DNA of 15,124 bases, from assembly GCA_018668195.1 (NCBI GenBank), contig JABITU010000171.1, forward strand, positions 1 to 15,124. Direction: 5' to 3'. A program made the translations under genes and the position numbers. Position 1 is the first letter of the stretch, and the number at the start of each line of letters is the position of its first letter. This DNA is from Tateyamaria sp. (lineage in GTDB: Bacteria > Pseudomonadota > Alphaproteobacteria > Rhodobacterales > Rhodobacteraceae). Shown here one piece after another: positions 1 to 6,989 of the stretch. The notes under the pieces are model-generated. The model was not told the origin of the DNA. It did no database searches and saw nothing but the letters and a program-made list of their open reading frames with translations.

Positions 1-32
1 CACCAAAAAAACGTTGGGTGCCGATATGCACG

Positions 33-1175
33 TCAACCTAATGGCCCGAGCAACCTTGCATGTTCCTGCAGCGCATAGCGATCAGTCATCCCTGAAATAT
101 AGTCACTGACGCTGCGCGCACGTGCGGTTTGATCTGTCACATCGACATGGACCAACCATCCCTCGGGCAATACCTCTGGCTGATCCAAAAACAGTGGGAA
201 CAAATCAGTGACGACGCCAGTCACCTCTTCACGTTTTACCATGACGGATGGTGCACGATACATGTTTTTAAACAGAAAATAGCGGATATGCTGCAAATCA
301 GCCCACATCGCATCCGAAAATCGGATGACCGGGCGACCAAGATGCCGAATATCGGCAACACAGCGAGCGCCGCTTTGGTTCAAAATCCCAGTTGACGTCT
401 CTACCACATCGCTCACCATCGCGCCAAAGACCCGGCGCAGCGCCTCGTGGCGACGACGCATCGGGTCCAAACCAGGGTATGCTGCGTCCACTTCGGCGAA
501 AGCCAGACCCACAAGAGGCAAGGCCATCAGATCACCTTCGTCAAACAACCCTGCCCGCAGGCCGTCATGCAGATCATGATTGTTGTAAGCAATGTCGTCT
601 GACAGTGCGGCCACCTGCGCCTCGGCACTGGCGTGGGTGCCCAGTTCAAGATCGTGTTCAGCATCGTATTCAGCCAGCGCATATGGCAAATCACCAGTGA
701 CCGGTCCATTATGTTTAGCGATCCCCTCAAGACATTCCCACGTCAGATTCAGCCCGTCAAAATCGGCATAGTGGCATTCCAAACGAGTCACTATGCGTAT
801 GGCTTGTGCATTATGATCAAAGCCGCCGTAGGGGTTCATTAATGCTTGTAAGGCATCCTCGCCTGTATGGCCAAAAGGCGGATGCCCGAGATCATGGGCC
901 AGCGCAACAGCCTCAGTCAGTTCGTCATTCAAACCCAAAGCGCCCGCAATGGTGCGTGCCACCTGTGCCACTTCAATGGAATGCGTCAGGCGCGTGCGGT
1001 AATAGTCGCCCTCATGTTCCACAAAAACCTGAGTTTTGTGCTTAAGCCGGCGAAAGGCCGAGGCATGAATGATTCTGTCCCGATCCCGTTGAAAACACGA
1101 CCGAAATGACATTTCATTCTCTGGCCATCGCCGCCCATTGGCGCTGGTTGGATCGCTGGCAAAGGGCGCGGACAT
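33..1175 (-). CDS. dgt: Deoxyguanosinetriphosphate triphosphohydrolase-like protein (dGTPase, HD superfamily)
   Basis: Family members hydrolyse dGTP or other dNTPs to the nucleoside plus triphosphate in the cytoplasm and help balance dNTP pools. The 380-residue product is full length for the shorter class 2 dGTPase-like group. The HD metal-binding set is visible: H65 in RLTHSIEV, the H94-D95 pair in HDLGHPPFGH, and D194 in LSDDIAYNNHD. The N-terminal RDRIIHASAFRRLKHKTQVF block is also characteristic. The ATG at 1175 follows an AAGGA-like ribosome site about 9 bases upstream. The gene diverges from erpA across a short gap that must hold both promoters. The family is certain, but nucleotide specificity cannot be read from sequence, and class 2 proteins are often annotated only as dGTPase-like. 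The first 32 bases of the window, downstream of the stop, hold no recognisable gene. Confidence 0.95.
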   Translation of the reverse strand: MSAPFASDPTSANGRRWPENEMSFRSCFQRDRDRIIHASAFRRLKHKTQVFVEHEGDYYRTRLTHSIEVAQVARTIAGALGLNDELTEAVALAHDLGHPPFGHTGEDALQALMNPYGGFDHNAQAIRIVTRLECHYADFDGLNLTWECLEGIAKHNGPVTGDLPYALAEYDAEHDLELGTHASAEAQVAALSDDIAYNNHDLHDGLRAGLFDEGDLMALPLVGLAFAEVDAAYPGLDPMRRRHEALRRVFGAMVSDVVETSTGILNQSGARCVADIRHLGRPVIRFSDAMWADLQHIRYFLFKNMYRAPSVMVKREEVTGVVTDLFPLFLDQPEVLPEGWLVHVDVTDQTARARSVSDYISGMTDRYALQEHARLLGPLG

Positions 1176-1187
1176 TTATGGTGATCC

Positions 1188-1216
1188 TTGTCGCCTGTTT
1201 CATCTTCACATATATT
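1188..1216 (+). promoter_or_regulatory. Putative sigma70-type promoter of erpA
   Basis: TTGTCG (1188-1193) and TATATT (1211-1216) are separated by exactly 17 bases, giving 4/6 and 5/6 matches to TTGACA and TATAAT. Transcription would start near 1223. That would leave only about 9 bases before the ATG at 1232 but about 39 before the ATG at 1262, so it supports the downstream start for erpA. This is a by-eye consensus match only. Confidence 0.45.
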
Positions 1217-1261
1217 AGAAGGTGATCACGAATGAAACCGCTGACCGTCGGAGACCGCCAT

Positions 1262-1585
1262 ATGCAATTGCCACCAAAAGTGACGCCACGCGCCTTTGAA
1301 CGATTGGCAGAGATCGGGGCGTCTGATCAAGGTCAGGCCCTTAGGATCGCGGTTGAAGGTGGGGGCTGTTCCGGATTTCAATACGAAATTGCGCTGGATC
1401 AACCCAAAGATGATGATCTGGTGCTTGAAGGATCGGGCCAAATGGTCGTGGTCGACGCAATTTCACTGCCCTTTTTGTCCAACGCTATCATAGACTTTTC
1501 CGAAGAGTTGATTGGCGCACGGTTCGTCATCGAGAACCCTAACGCCACCAGTTCGTGTGGATGTGGTACGTCATTTTCGATGTAG
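1262..1585 (+). CDS. erpA: A-type iron-sulfur cluster carrier/insertion protein (ErpA/IscA/HesB family)
   Basis: This family accepts Fe-S clusters from the assembly scaffold and passes them to apo-enzymes in the cytoplasm. The 107-residue product is the usual length. It carries the three invariant cysteines: C36 in EGGGCSGFQYE, and C99 and C101 in the C-terminal SSCGCGTSF motif. Two starts are possible. The ATG at 1262 has GGAG at 1250-1253, 8 bases upstream. An in-frame ATG at 1232 would add MKPLTVGDRH and has AGAAGG at 1217-1222. I prefer 1262 because of family length and because the best promoter would start transcription almost at 1232. The gene diverges from dgt, with xth 205 bases downstream. 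ErpA, IscA and SufA are hard to separate by eye; with no isc or suf gene nearby, ErpA is the likeliest name. Confidence 0.9.
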   Translation: MQLPPKVTPRAFERLAEIGASDQGQALRIAVEGGGCSGFQYEIALDQPKDDDLVLEGSGQMVVVDAISLPFLSNAIIDFSEELIGARFVIENPNATSSCGCGTSFSM

Positions 1586-1790
1586 ATCAAGCCACAACAT
1601 TCTAAAAGCTAAACATAGCGTCAAGGCCCCTAACCCGAGTGCAGGATGGCGGCCAACGGGCCAGCTTCATCAATTGCACGAATTGCCGCCATTTTATTCG
1701 CGGCCCAAACTGGCTATTTTTGCCCCGATCACTTGCTGCCGTCTACGCAATGCGTCACACCAGATTATAGCAGCATCAAAGGGCTACGAG
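1586..1790 (+). other. Intergenic region between erpA and xth
   Basis: This 205-base gap contains no credible gene; the reading frames across it are frame extensions of xth or short shadows. A GGCGGC/GCCGCC inverted repeat lies near its middle, and AAGGG (7 bases before the xth ATG) is the likely ribosome-binding site. I see no convincing terminator for erpA and no good -35/-10 pair for xth, so read-through from erpA is possible. Confidence 0.5.
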
Positions 1791-2573
1791 ATGAAAATTG
1801 CCACCTTCAACATCAACGGCATCAAAGCCCGGATTGAAGCGCTGCCGCGGTGGCTTGATAACGCGAGCCCAGACGTTATCTTGCTGCAAGAGATCAAATC
1901 AGTCGACGAGAATTTCCCGCGTGAGATGTTCGAAGACCTTGGCTATAACGTCGAAACTCACGGACAAAAATCATTTAACGGAGTGGCAATCCTATCCAAA
2001 CTGCCGCTCGAAGACGTGATGCGTGGCTTGCCCGGTGACGCAACCGACGAACAGGCCCGCTACATTGAGGCGACGGTTGTTGGGGAAGTACATGCAGTTC
2101 GGCTGTGTGGGCTCTACCTGCCCAATGGCAATCCAGCGCCCGGCCCAAAATTTGATTATAAGCTCGCCTGGATGGAACGATTACGTGCCCGTGCCATCAC
2201 ATTGTTGGCTGAAGAAATGCCTTTTCTTATGGCTGGCGATTACAACATCATCCCCCAACCAGAAGATGCCAAGAGGCCTGATGCCTGGCGTCAGGATGCG
2301 CTGTTTTTGCCTCAGGCGCGCGCCCAATTCCGCCGCCTGCTGAACTTGGGCCTGACCGAAGCATTCCGTGCGCGCACCCATGGGCCCGGTCACTATTCAT
2401 TCTGGGACTATCAGGCAGGAGCATGGAACCGGGATGACGGTATCCGCATTGATCATTTTCTGCTCAACCCAACCTGCGCTGACCTGCTACAAGACTGCCA
2501 AATCGACAAACCCGTACGGGGCGAGGAAAGGCCTTCTGATCATGTACCCGTCTGGATCAGCCTCGCAGCCTGA
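1791..2573 (+). CDS. xth: Exodeoxyribonuclease III (AP endonuclease, EEP superfamily)
   Basis: ExoIII cleaves DNA 5' to abasic sites and degrades duplex DNA from 3' ends in base-excision repair. The 260-residue product starts MKIATFNINGIKAR, typical of the family; the open frame extends upstream to 1512 but that part overlaps erpA and is not family-like. Catalytic residues are in place: E34 in LLQEIKS, Y109 in LCGLYLPNG, D150 and N152 in GDYNI, D221 in RIDHFLL, and the D250-H251 pair in RPSDHVPVW. The ATG at 1791 has AAGGG 7 bases upstream. It lies downstream of erpA on the same strand and converges with the HNH gene across an AT-rich, repeat-rich gap. Nothing in the active site appears missing. 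Confidence 0.95.
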   Translation: MKIATFNINGIKARIEALPRWLDNASPDVILLQEIKSVDENFPREMFEDLGYNVETHGQKSFNGVAILSKLPLEDVMRGLPGDATDEQARYIEATVVGEVHAVRLCGLYLPNGNPAPGPKFDYKLAWMERLRARAITLLAEEMPFLMAGDYNIIPQPEDAKRPDAWRQDALFLPQARAQFRRLLNLGLTEAFRARTHGPGHYSFWDYQAGAWNRDDGIRIDHFLLNPTCADLLQDCQIDKPVRGEERPSDHVPVWISLAA

Positions 2574-2644
2574 CAGCGCATCACCTTGTGACCAGGATGT
2601 GTCCGTTTTTGGCACCCCGATAACACTCGTACCCATTTTTAAAT

Positions 2645-2758
2645 ATGCGAAAGCAAACGGATTATAGCGTTTGGCGAAATACCTGAAACAGAAAACATGA
2701 CCTAACACGTTGAAATATTTCATCTTAGAAAGCGTTAGGTAATGCAAATTTTTCGCAT
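2645..2758. repeat. Nested inverted repeats that could fold as a three-way junction
   Basis: The gap between the convergent xth and HNH genes (2574-2843) has no credible gene and is much richer in A+T than its flanks. Within it, ATGCGAAA (2645-2652) pairs perfectly with TTTCGCAT (2751-2758). Enclosed are CAAACG/CGTTTG (2654-2659 with 2668-2673, 8-base loop) and ACCTAAC/GTTAGGT (2700-2706 with 2734-2740). The latter itself encloses the perfect 12-base palindrome TGAAATATTTCA (2711-2722). The layout is one closing stem with two internal hairpins. It might be a small RNA, a bidirectional terminator region, a protein-binding site or a decayed mobile element; neither strand shows a clear U-tract terminator. 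Confidence 0.4.
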
Positions 2759-2812
2759 GACGTTTTGTGCAAACCTTTTAACCTACAGTAACGGGACGGC
2801 GGGCGGGGCGTC

Positions 2813-2827
2813 TTTGGCGAAGCCAAA
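2813..2827 (-). repeat. Short perfect hairpin just downstream of the HNH gene
   Basis: TTTGGC (2813-2818) and GCCAAA (2822-2827) form a 6-base stem with a GAA loop, 17 bases past the HNH stop codon. A second small hairpin, AGGCG/CGCCT (2839-2843 and 2847-2851), has that stop codon as its loop. Neither is followed by a T-run in the HNH gene's direction, so an intrinsic terminator is not supported. Confidence 0.3.
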
Positions 2828-2843
2828 CAGCGTCCGATAGGCG

Positions 2844-3428
2844 TTACGCCTCCAGCTCGGCATCCCAATAAAGGAAATCCATCCAGCTTTCATGCAGATG
2901 GTTTGGGGGGAACTTGCGTCCCATGTTGCGCAACTCTTCCGCACCAGGTTGCCGCGGTGTCTTGCGCAACGCCATGCCCGTCCGATGCAGCGGCTTGGCG
3001 CCCTTGCGCAGATTGCACGGCGAACAGGCCGCCACAACGTTTTGCCAACTTGTCACTCCGCCAGAAGCACGCGGCACAACGTGGTCAAAGGTCAGCTCGC
3101 CCTTGGCACCACAATACTGACAGCGAAATTCATCCCTCAAAAACAAATTAAAGCGCGTGAAGGCCACGCGCTTTTGAGGTTTTACATAATCTTTTAATAC
3201 AACAACCGACGGTATTCGGATTTCGGTACTGGGCGAACGTACCACTTCATCATATTCAGCCACGATATCGACCCTGTCGAGCCACGCCGCCTTGACCGCC
3301 TCCTGCCAAGGCCAGAGCGACAAAGGGTAGTAACTGAGCGGCCGGTAATCAGCGTTTAGCACCAAAGCCGGATGCTGCTTCAACGCCGTAGGGCTGCGTA
3401 CAAATTCTGTTCTGAAATCGCCGTCCAC
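2844..3428 (-). CDS. Orphan HNH endonuclease-domain protein
   Basis: The 194-residue product has an N-terminal region of unknown role (around ALVLNADYRPLSYYPLSLW and EAVKAAWLDRVDIVAEY) followed by an HNH nuclease domain. The domain has CQYC (C103, C106), FDHVVPRASGG (D115, H116), N130 and CSPCN (C135, C138, N139), that is, a zinc-stapled beta-beta-alpha-metal fold. Such stand-alone proteins recur in alphaproteobacteria; I know of no established function. The frame is open to a TTG at 3503, but the better start is the GTG at 3428 (product MDGDFRTEF...): GGAG lies 8 bases upstream, and the best promoter has its -10 at 3503-3508, which rules out the longer form. No methylase, integrase or toxin partner adjoins it. 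The domain call is secure; nuclease activity and substrate are unknown. Confidence 0.9.
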   Translation of the reverse strand: MDGDFRTEFVRSPTALKQHPALVLNADYRPLSYYPLSLWPWQEAVKAAWLDRVDIVAEYDEVVRSPSTEIRIPSVVVLKDYVKPQKRVAFTRFNLFLRDEFRCQYCGAKGELTFDHVVPRASGGVTSWQNVVAACSPCNLRKGAKPLHRTGMALRKTPRQPGAEELRNMGRKFPPNHLHESWMDFLYWDAELEA

Positions 3429-3502
3429 AAGTCTTGCTCCGTCCCTTAGCTTAGAGCAGTGCGAGCGCCAGAACCGGGTGCCTGCCCAAGCCTTCTGTAC
3501 CA

Positions 3503-3530
3503 ACTATATATCGTGTTTTTATTCTGGCAA
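3503..3530 (-). promoter_or_regulatory. Strong sigma70-like promoter of the HNH gene
   Basis: On the minus strand, TTGCCA (3530-3525) and TATAGT (3508-3503) are separated by 16 bases; each differs from consensus at one position. The predicted transcription start is near 3496, giving a 5' leader of about 68 nucleotides before the GTG at 3428. It is the best promoter match I found in the window. Confidence 0.55.
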
Positions 3531-3649
3531 CCGCCTATTGAACCACAACATGTCGCATGTCTGGGTTAAACGGCTTTATGTTGCGCCAGTGGCGTTTTCC
3601 CACAAGATGAAAGAACTCTGCTGGCAACCCTGAAAATACACTACTCCTC

Positions 3650-3668
3650 ACGCAGTTAGCCGCTGCGT
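3650..3668 (-). repeat. Hairpin downstream of the esterase gene
   Basis: ACGCAG (3650-3655) and CTGCGT (3663-3668) form a 6-base stem with a 7-base loop, 16 bases past the stop of the esterase at the end of the cobK operon. There is no following T-run, so it may be a weak or Rho-assisted end rather than an intrinsic terminator. The rest of 3531-3684 shows nothing recognisable. Confidence 0.3.
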
Positions 3669-3684
3669 ACCGTGGCAAGTCGAC

Positions 3685-4350
3685 CTACAACCCCAGCTTG
3701 TCGCGCATGAAAGCCAGTGCCACGCTGAGGCCGTCAGGCGCAATTCCGTGCCCCGTTCCCTTCATGACATGCGCATAGACATCCTGCCACCCTGCCTCTT
3801 GCAGCGCCTCGGCCGCCTGTGGCAGAGACTCGACAGGGACCACGTCGTCAGCATCCCCATGCAACAGCAAGACAGGCGGGCGACTGACCACTTCATCGGC
3901 CAGAACCTCAGGATTTAGCAACCGACCCGAAAATGCAACGATGCCTGCAACCGCATCTTCGCGACGGGGTGCAACGTGCAGTGACATCATCGTGCCTTGC
4001 GAAAAACCAAGCAAAACCACCTGCTCTGGCAACACGTCCTCGTCTACCATCAACGCGTCAAGAAACGCGTTAAGATCCGCACTTGCTGCAACAATCCCAC
4101 GCTCTGCTTCTTCTTCGCTCGACCCGTCGATCCAAGGAATCGGGAACCATTGAAATCCAGTCGGCATACCCGGGATCGTTTCGGGCGCGTCGGGTGCCAC
4201 GAAAAGCGTATCGGGCAAATGCTCCCCCAAGGAATCAGCAAGCCCCAACAAATCCGCACCATTGGCCCCGTAGCCGTGCAAAAGCACTACAATCGAGCGT
4301 AATTCGCCTGATTGCGGCTCAACCCGCCCTGCATTCAATACACGTGTCAT
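3685..4350 (-). CDS. Alpha/beta-hydrolase, phospholipase/carboxylesterase family
   Basis: This 221-residue cytosolic serine hydrolase belongs to the short-chain carboxylesterase/phospholipase family (YpfH-like). The oxyanion-hole region VVLLHGYGANGAD (21-33) and the nucleophile elbow GFSQGT with S117 are clear. The acid is D168 in HGDADDVVP, and the base is H201 in GTGHGI. There is no signal peptide. The frame is open upstream to 4419, but that part overlaps the glycosylase gene; the ATG at 4350 overlaps the glycosylase TGA as ATGA, so translation is probably coupled. It is the last gene of a cobK-glycosylase-esterase operon. The natural substrate cannot be told from sequence, and its position gives no obvious link to cobalamin synthesis or DNA repair. 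Confidence 0.9.
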   Translation of the reverse strand: MTRVLNAGRVEPQSGELRSIVVLLHGYGANGADLLGLADSLGEHLPDTLFVAPDAPETIPGMPTGFQWFPIPWIDGSSEEEAERGIVAASADLNAFLDALMVDEDVLPEQVVLLGFSQGTMMSLHVAPRREDAVAGIVAFSGRLLNPEVLADEVVSRPPVLLLHGDADDVVPVESLPQAAEALQEAGWQDVYAHVMKGTGHGIAPDGLSVALAFMRDKLGL

Positions 4351-4988
4351 GTGATCCCTTCCCGGCCCTTTGCCACGTGGTAGTAGGTGAAGAACAGCCG
4401 CACGGCAACCGCCCGCCAAGGGCTCCAGCTTTGCGCCATAACGCGCAGTTGCTTTTCTGACGGACGCGCTGGTAAATCAAATATCATGCGGGCCGCCTCT
4501 TGCAGGGCCAAATCACCGGGGGCAAAGACATCCCGCCGTCCAAGTGCAAACATTGCATAAATCTCAACCGTCCAAACACCGATGCCCTTGACGGCCGTGA
4601 GCGTCTCAATGACCTCTGCATCCGGTGCCTGACGCAATGCGTCGAAGTCGATACCCGCCTCGGCCAGTGCCAGCGCATAGGCGATCCTTTGGCGGCTGAG
4701 ACCTGCCAAACGCAGCTGCGCATCACCCCCAGCCAAGACAGGTGCAGCAGAGGTCAAACCCTGAGCCTCAAGCCGAGACCAGATTGCAGCCGCAGAAGCC
4801 GTACTGACCTGTTGCCCGACAATGGCATTCAAAAGAGCAGCAAACCCATCTGGACGCCTGCGCAACGGCAGCGGCCCAGCCACTTCAAGTGCACGTGAAA
4901 GCCGCCAGTCTTGCGCTGCCAACCAATTGGCCCCTTCTGCCACATCGGCGTTCGTTTCTATGGTTCGCATCGCAATCCCCGCACCCAT
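4347..4988 (-). CDS. DNA-3-methyladenine glycosylase family protein (HhH-GPD, AlkA/Mag type)
   Basis: HhH-GPD glycosylases remove alkylated bases, leaving abasic sites that enzymes such as ExoIII process. The 213-residue product has the family core around LLNAIVGQQVS (52-62), a helix-hairpin-helix at LTAVKGIGVWTVE (130-142), and the catalytic aspartate D159 in VFAPGDLALQ. It lacks the N-terminal domain of the longer E. coli AlkA, like the compact Mag-type forms. Two starts are possible. The ATG at 4988 has GAGGA about 9 bases upstream and overlaps cobK by 31 bases. The ATG at 4970 begins MRTIETNADV and overlaps by 13 bases. The stop overlaps the esterase start by 4 bases. No iron-sulfur cysteines are present, which argues against MutY or Nth. 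Confidence 0.9.
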   Translation of the reverse strand: MGAGIAMRTIETNADVAEGANWLAAQDWRLSRALEVAGPLPLRRRPDGFAALLNAIVGQQVSTASAAAIWSRLEAQGLTSAAPVLAGGDAQLRLAGLSRQRIAYALALAEAGIDFDALRQAPDAEVIETLTAVKGIGVWTVEIYAMFALGRRDVFAPGDLALQEAARMIFDLPARPSEKQLRVMAQSWSPWRAVAVRLFFTYYHVAKGREGIT

Positions 4989-5665
4989 GTGCGCACATCC
5001 TCGAAGCTGCGCAGATGCGGCCCGTCCGGCAAGGCTGGCGGGCGCAGCAAAACAGCAGGCAGGCCCAAATGCCGGGCGGCGGCGAGTTTTGGAAAACTAT
5101 GCGGCCCGCCTATGTTGCGTGCCAGCACCACATCAATCTGCAATCTGCGCAGCAGTTCAACCTCTTGTGCGACCGAAAACGGGGCCGCACCAAAAACATA
5201 CTGCCCATGTGCCAGTGGCATTGGAAGATTATGGGCGCTCAACTGGCGTAAGAAAACCGGCCCGTCATGCGTCGCAAGTGCTGTCAGACTTCCCCGCCCC
5301 GTCGCAGCAAAGACACGCGCACCCGTAGGCAGTGCCGCGACAGCCTGTTCCAGACTGTCAACTTCGGTCCATTGATCCGCATCCGTAGGGTGCCAGGCCG
5401 CACGTCTCATACGAGCATAAGGCAGCTGCGACGCAACAGCCATAGCACTGTGCCGCGTCTTTTCGTCAAAGGCATGTGTGACGTCCAGAACCCCGTCTGC
5501 ATCTGTCACCTGATCCATAGATCCCACAGCCAATGGCAAAGGCTCGGCCTCCGCCCCGGCACCCCAGATAACCTGTCCGCGCGCGCCCGCGTGCAGCACC
5601 CAGTCTACCGCCTGTGCGGTTTCGCGTGCGCCGCCAAGTATCGCGATCTGTGGCCCTTTTGACAT
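4958..5665 (-). CDS. cobK: Precorrin-6A (cobalt-precorrin-6A) reductase
   Basis: CobK/CbiJ reduces the corrin ring precursor precorrin-6A with NADPH in adenosylcobalamin synthesis. The 235-residue product has the family pattern: an N-terminal IAILGGARETAQ nucleotide-binding start, DVTHAFDEKTRHSAMAVA (61-78), ATGRGSL (121-127) and the C-terminal RNIGGPHSFPKLAAARHLGL block (183-202). Roseobacters use the aerobic cobalamin route, which fits CobK, although oxygen dependence cannot be judged from this gene. It heads a minus-strand operon with a DNA glycosylase and an esterase, away from any other cob gene in the window. I see no cobalamin riboswitch in the short gap before its start, where a small TGCGC/GCGCA hairpin (5685-5698) lies between it and the divergent MFS gene. 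Confidence 0.9.
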   Translation of the reverse strand: MSKGPQIAILGGARETAQAVDWVLHAGARGQVIWGAGAEAEPLPLAVGSMDQVTDADGVLDVTHAFDEKTRHSAMAVASQLPYARMRRAAWHPTDADQWTEVDSLEQAVAALPTGARVFAATGRGSLTALATHDGPVFLRQLSAHNLPMPLAHGQYVFGAAPFSVAQEVELLRRLQIDVVLARNIGGPHSFPKLAAARHLGLPAVLLRPPALPDGPHLRSFEDVRTWVRGLRCEP

Positions 5666-5765
5666 TTGGTCAGCCTAACCTGTCTGCGCGCGTGCGCAAC
5701 TGTCTGTGGAGATGTGCCGTGTATCGCCTCTTGTGGCCCGGCTGCATTCGGGTTTAGTCAGTCTT

Positions 5766-6989
5766 ATGACCCAAATCGACGATAACCGCGCCAAGCGCAA
5801 CGTGGCCGTTCTAGTTGCCGCCCAAGCTTTTCTGGGAAGCCAGATTACCATGATGTTCGTAGTTGCTGGCCTTGCCGGGCAACAGCTCAGCCCTTATGCC
5901 TGCCTCGCCACTTTGCCCATTTCTCTGATCGTGTTTGGTTCGATGACGACCGCACCTTGGTTGTCAAACGTAATGCAGCGTTTCGGGCGCCGCACGGGTT
6001 TCATTCTGGGTGCAATCGGCGGACTGATCGGAGCCGCCATTGGGGTTTATGCGCTGTCAGCGGGCAGCTTTTGGCTATTTCTTGCAGGCAGCTACCTGAC
6101 CGGGATATATATGTCCGCACAAGGTTTTTATCGCTTTGCCGCCGCTGATACCGCGTCTGAAGCCTTCCGCCCCAAAGCCATTTCTTATGTCATGGCAGGG
6201 GGCTTATTGTCTGCAATTATCGGCCCTCAAGTCGTGGGCTATGTCACAGCCAATAGCGCTGATGTGACGGTTACACGGTATATCCCGATTTATTACGCCG
6301 CGATGGGGTTCAATGTTGTGGGCATGCTGTTGTTTCTGCTGCTGGACATTCCAAAGCCGGCAGCAGCAACTGCAGCTGATGGTCCAGCGCGCACGCGGCG
6401 CGAGCTATTGGCCAACCCGCGCATCGCGGTCGCGGTGATCTGTGCGGCGGTTTCCTATGCGCTGATGAACCTGGTGATGACGTCGACGCCGCTGGCAGTT
6501 GTGGGCTGCGGATTTAGCGAGCCAGACGCAGCCAATGTTGTCACGGTGCACGTGCTGGCCATGTTTGCGCCCTCGTTTTTCACCGGTCATCTGATTGCGC
6601 GCTTTGGTACCGAAAAGATCATGGGGCTTGGCATCGCCATTCTGGCCGCAGCCGGGGTTGTCGCCTTGCAGGGCGTAGACCTGATGAATTTCTATGGCGC
6701 GCTCTTTCTTCTCGGCGTTGGTTGGAATTTTGGCTTTATCGGCGCAACCACACTGCTGGCCAGTGCCCATAGCCCGCAAGAGCGGGGCCGGATGCAGGGA
6801 ATGAACGACCTAATTGTTTTCGGCGGGGTCACTATCGCGTCGCTGGCGTCGGGCGGCTTAATGAACTGCATCGGCGGCGATCCAGTCGAAGGCTGGGCCG
6901 CAGTCAACATAGCTATGGTGCCGTTTTTGCTGCTCGCGGGTGGGTCGCTGATCTGGCTGGTTCTGCGCCCGAAAAGCACTGCAGTCTAA
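5766..6989 (+). CDS. Major facilitator superfamily transporter
   Basis: This inner-membrane protein of about 407 residues has many long hydrophobic segments, consistent with about 12 transmembrane helices. A central polar loop (IPKPAAATAADGPARTRREL, near residue 195-212) divides two halves. The motif-A-like RFGRRTGF follows the second or third helix of the N half, and a related ARFGTEK occurs in the C half, as expected from the internal duplication. The frame opens at GTG 5706 and has an ATG at 5712, but the extra 18-20 residues look unlike a membrane protein N terminus, so I prefer the ATG at 5766 (MTQIDDNRAKRN), though it lacks a strong ribosome site. It diverges from cobK. Its stop overlaps that of the convergent NDUFAF6-like gene. 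The substrate is unknown. Confidence 0.9.
   Translation: MTQIDDNRAKRNVAVLVAAQAFLGSQITMMFVVAGLAGQQLSPYACLATLPISLIVFGSMTTAPWLSNVMQRFGRRTGFILGAIGGLIGAAIGVYALSAGSFWLFLAGSYLTGIYMSAQGFYRFAAADTASEAFRPKAISYVMAGGLLSAIIGPQVVGYVTANSADVTVTRYIPIYYAAMGFNVVGMLLFLLLDIPKPAAATAADGPARTRRELLANPRIAVAVICAAVSYALMNLVMTSTPLAVVGCGFSEPDAANVVTVHVLAMFAPSFFTGHLIARFGTEKIMGLGIAILAAAGVVALQGVDLMNFYGALFLLGVGWNFGFIGATTLLASAHSPQERGRMQGMNDLIVFGGVTIASLASGGLMNCIGGDPVEGWAAVNIAMVPFLLLAGGSLIWLVLRPKSTAV

Noticed and set aside
1512..1790. N-terminal extension of ExoIII (93 extra codons)
   Set aside because: The frame is open but overlaps erpA, is not family-like, and MKIATFNING at 1791 is the standard N terminus.
2813..2827. TTTGGC-GAA-GCCAAA hairpin as an intrinsic terminator for the HNH gene
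   Set aside because: No T-run follows it in the direction of transcription; kept only as an inverted repeat.
2783..3037. 84-codon minus-strand frame overlapping the HNH gene's 3' end
   Set aside because: It is a different frame of the conserved HNH coding region and runs arginine/alanine-rich as expected for a shadow.
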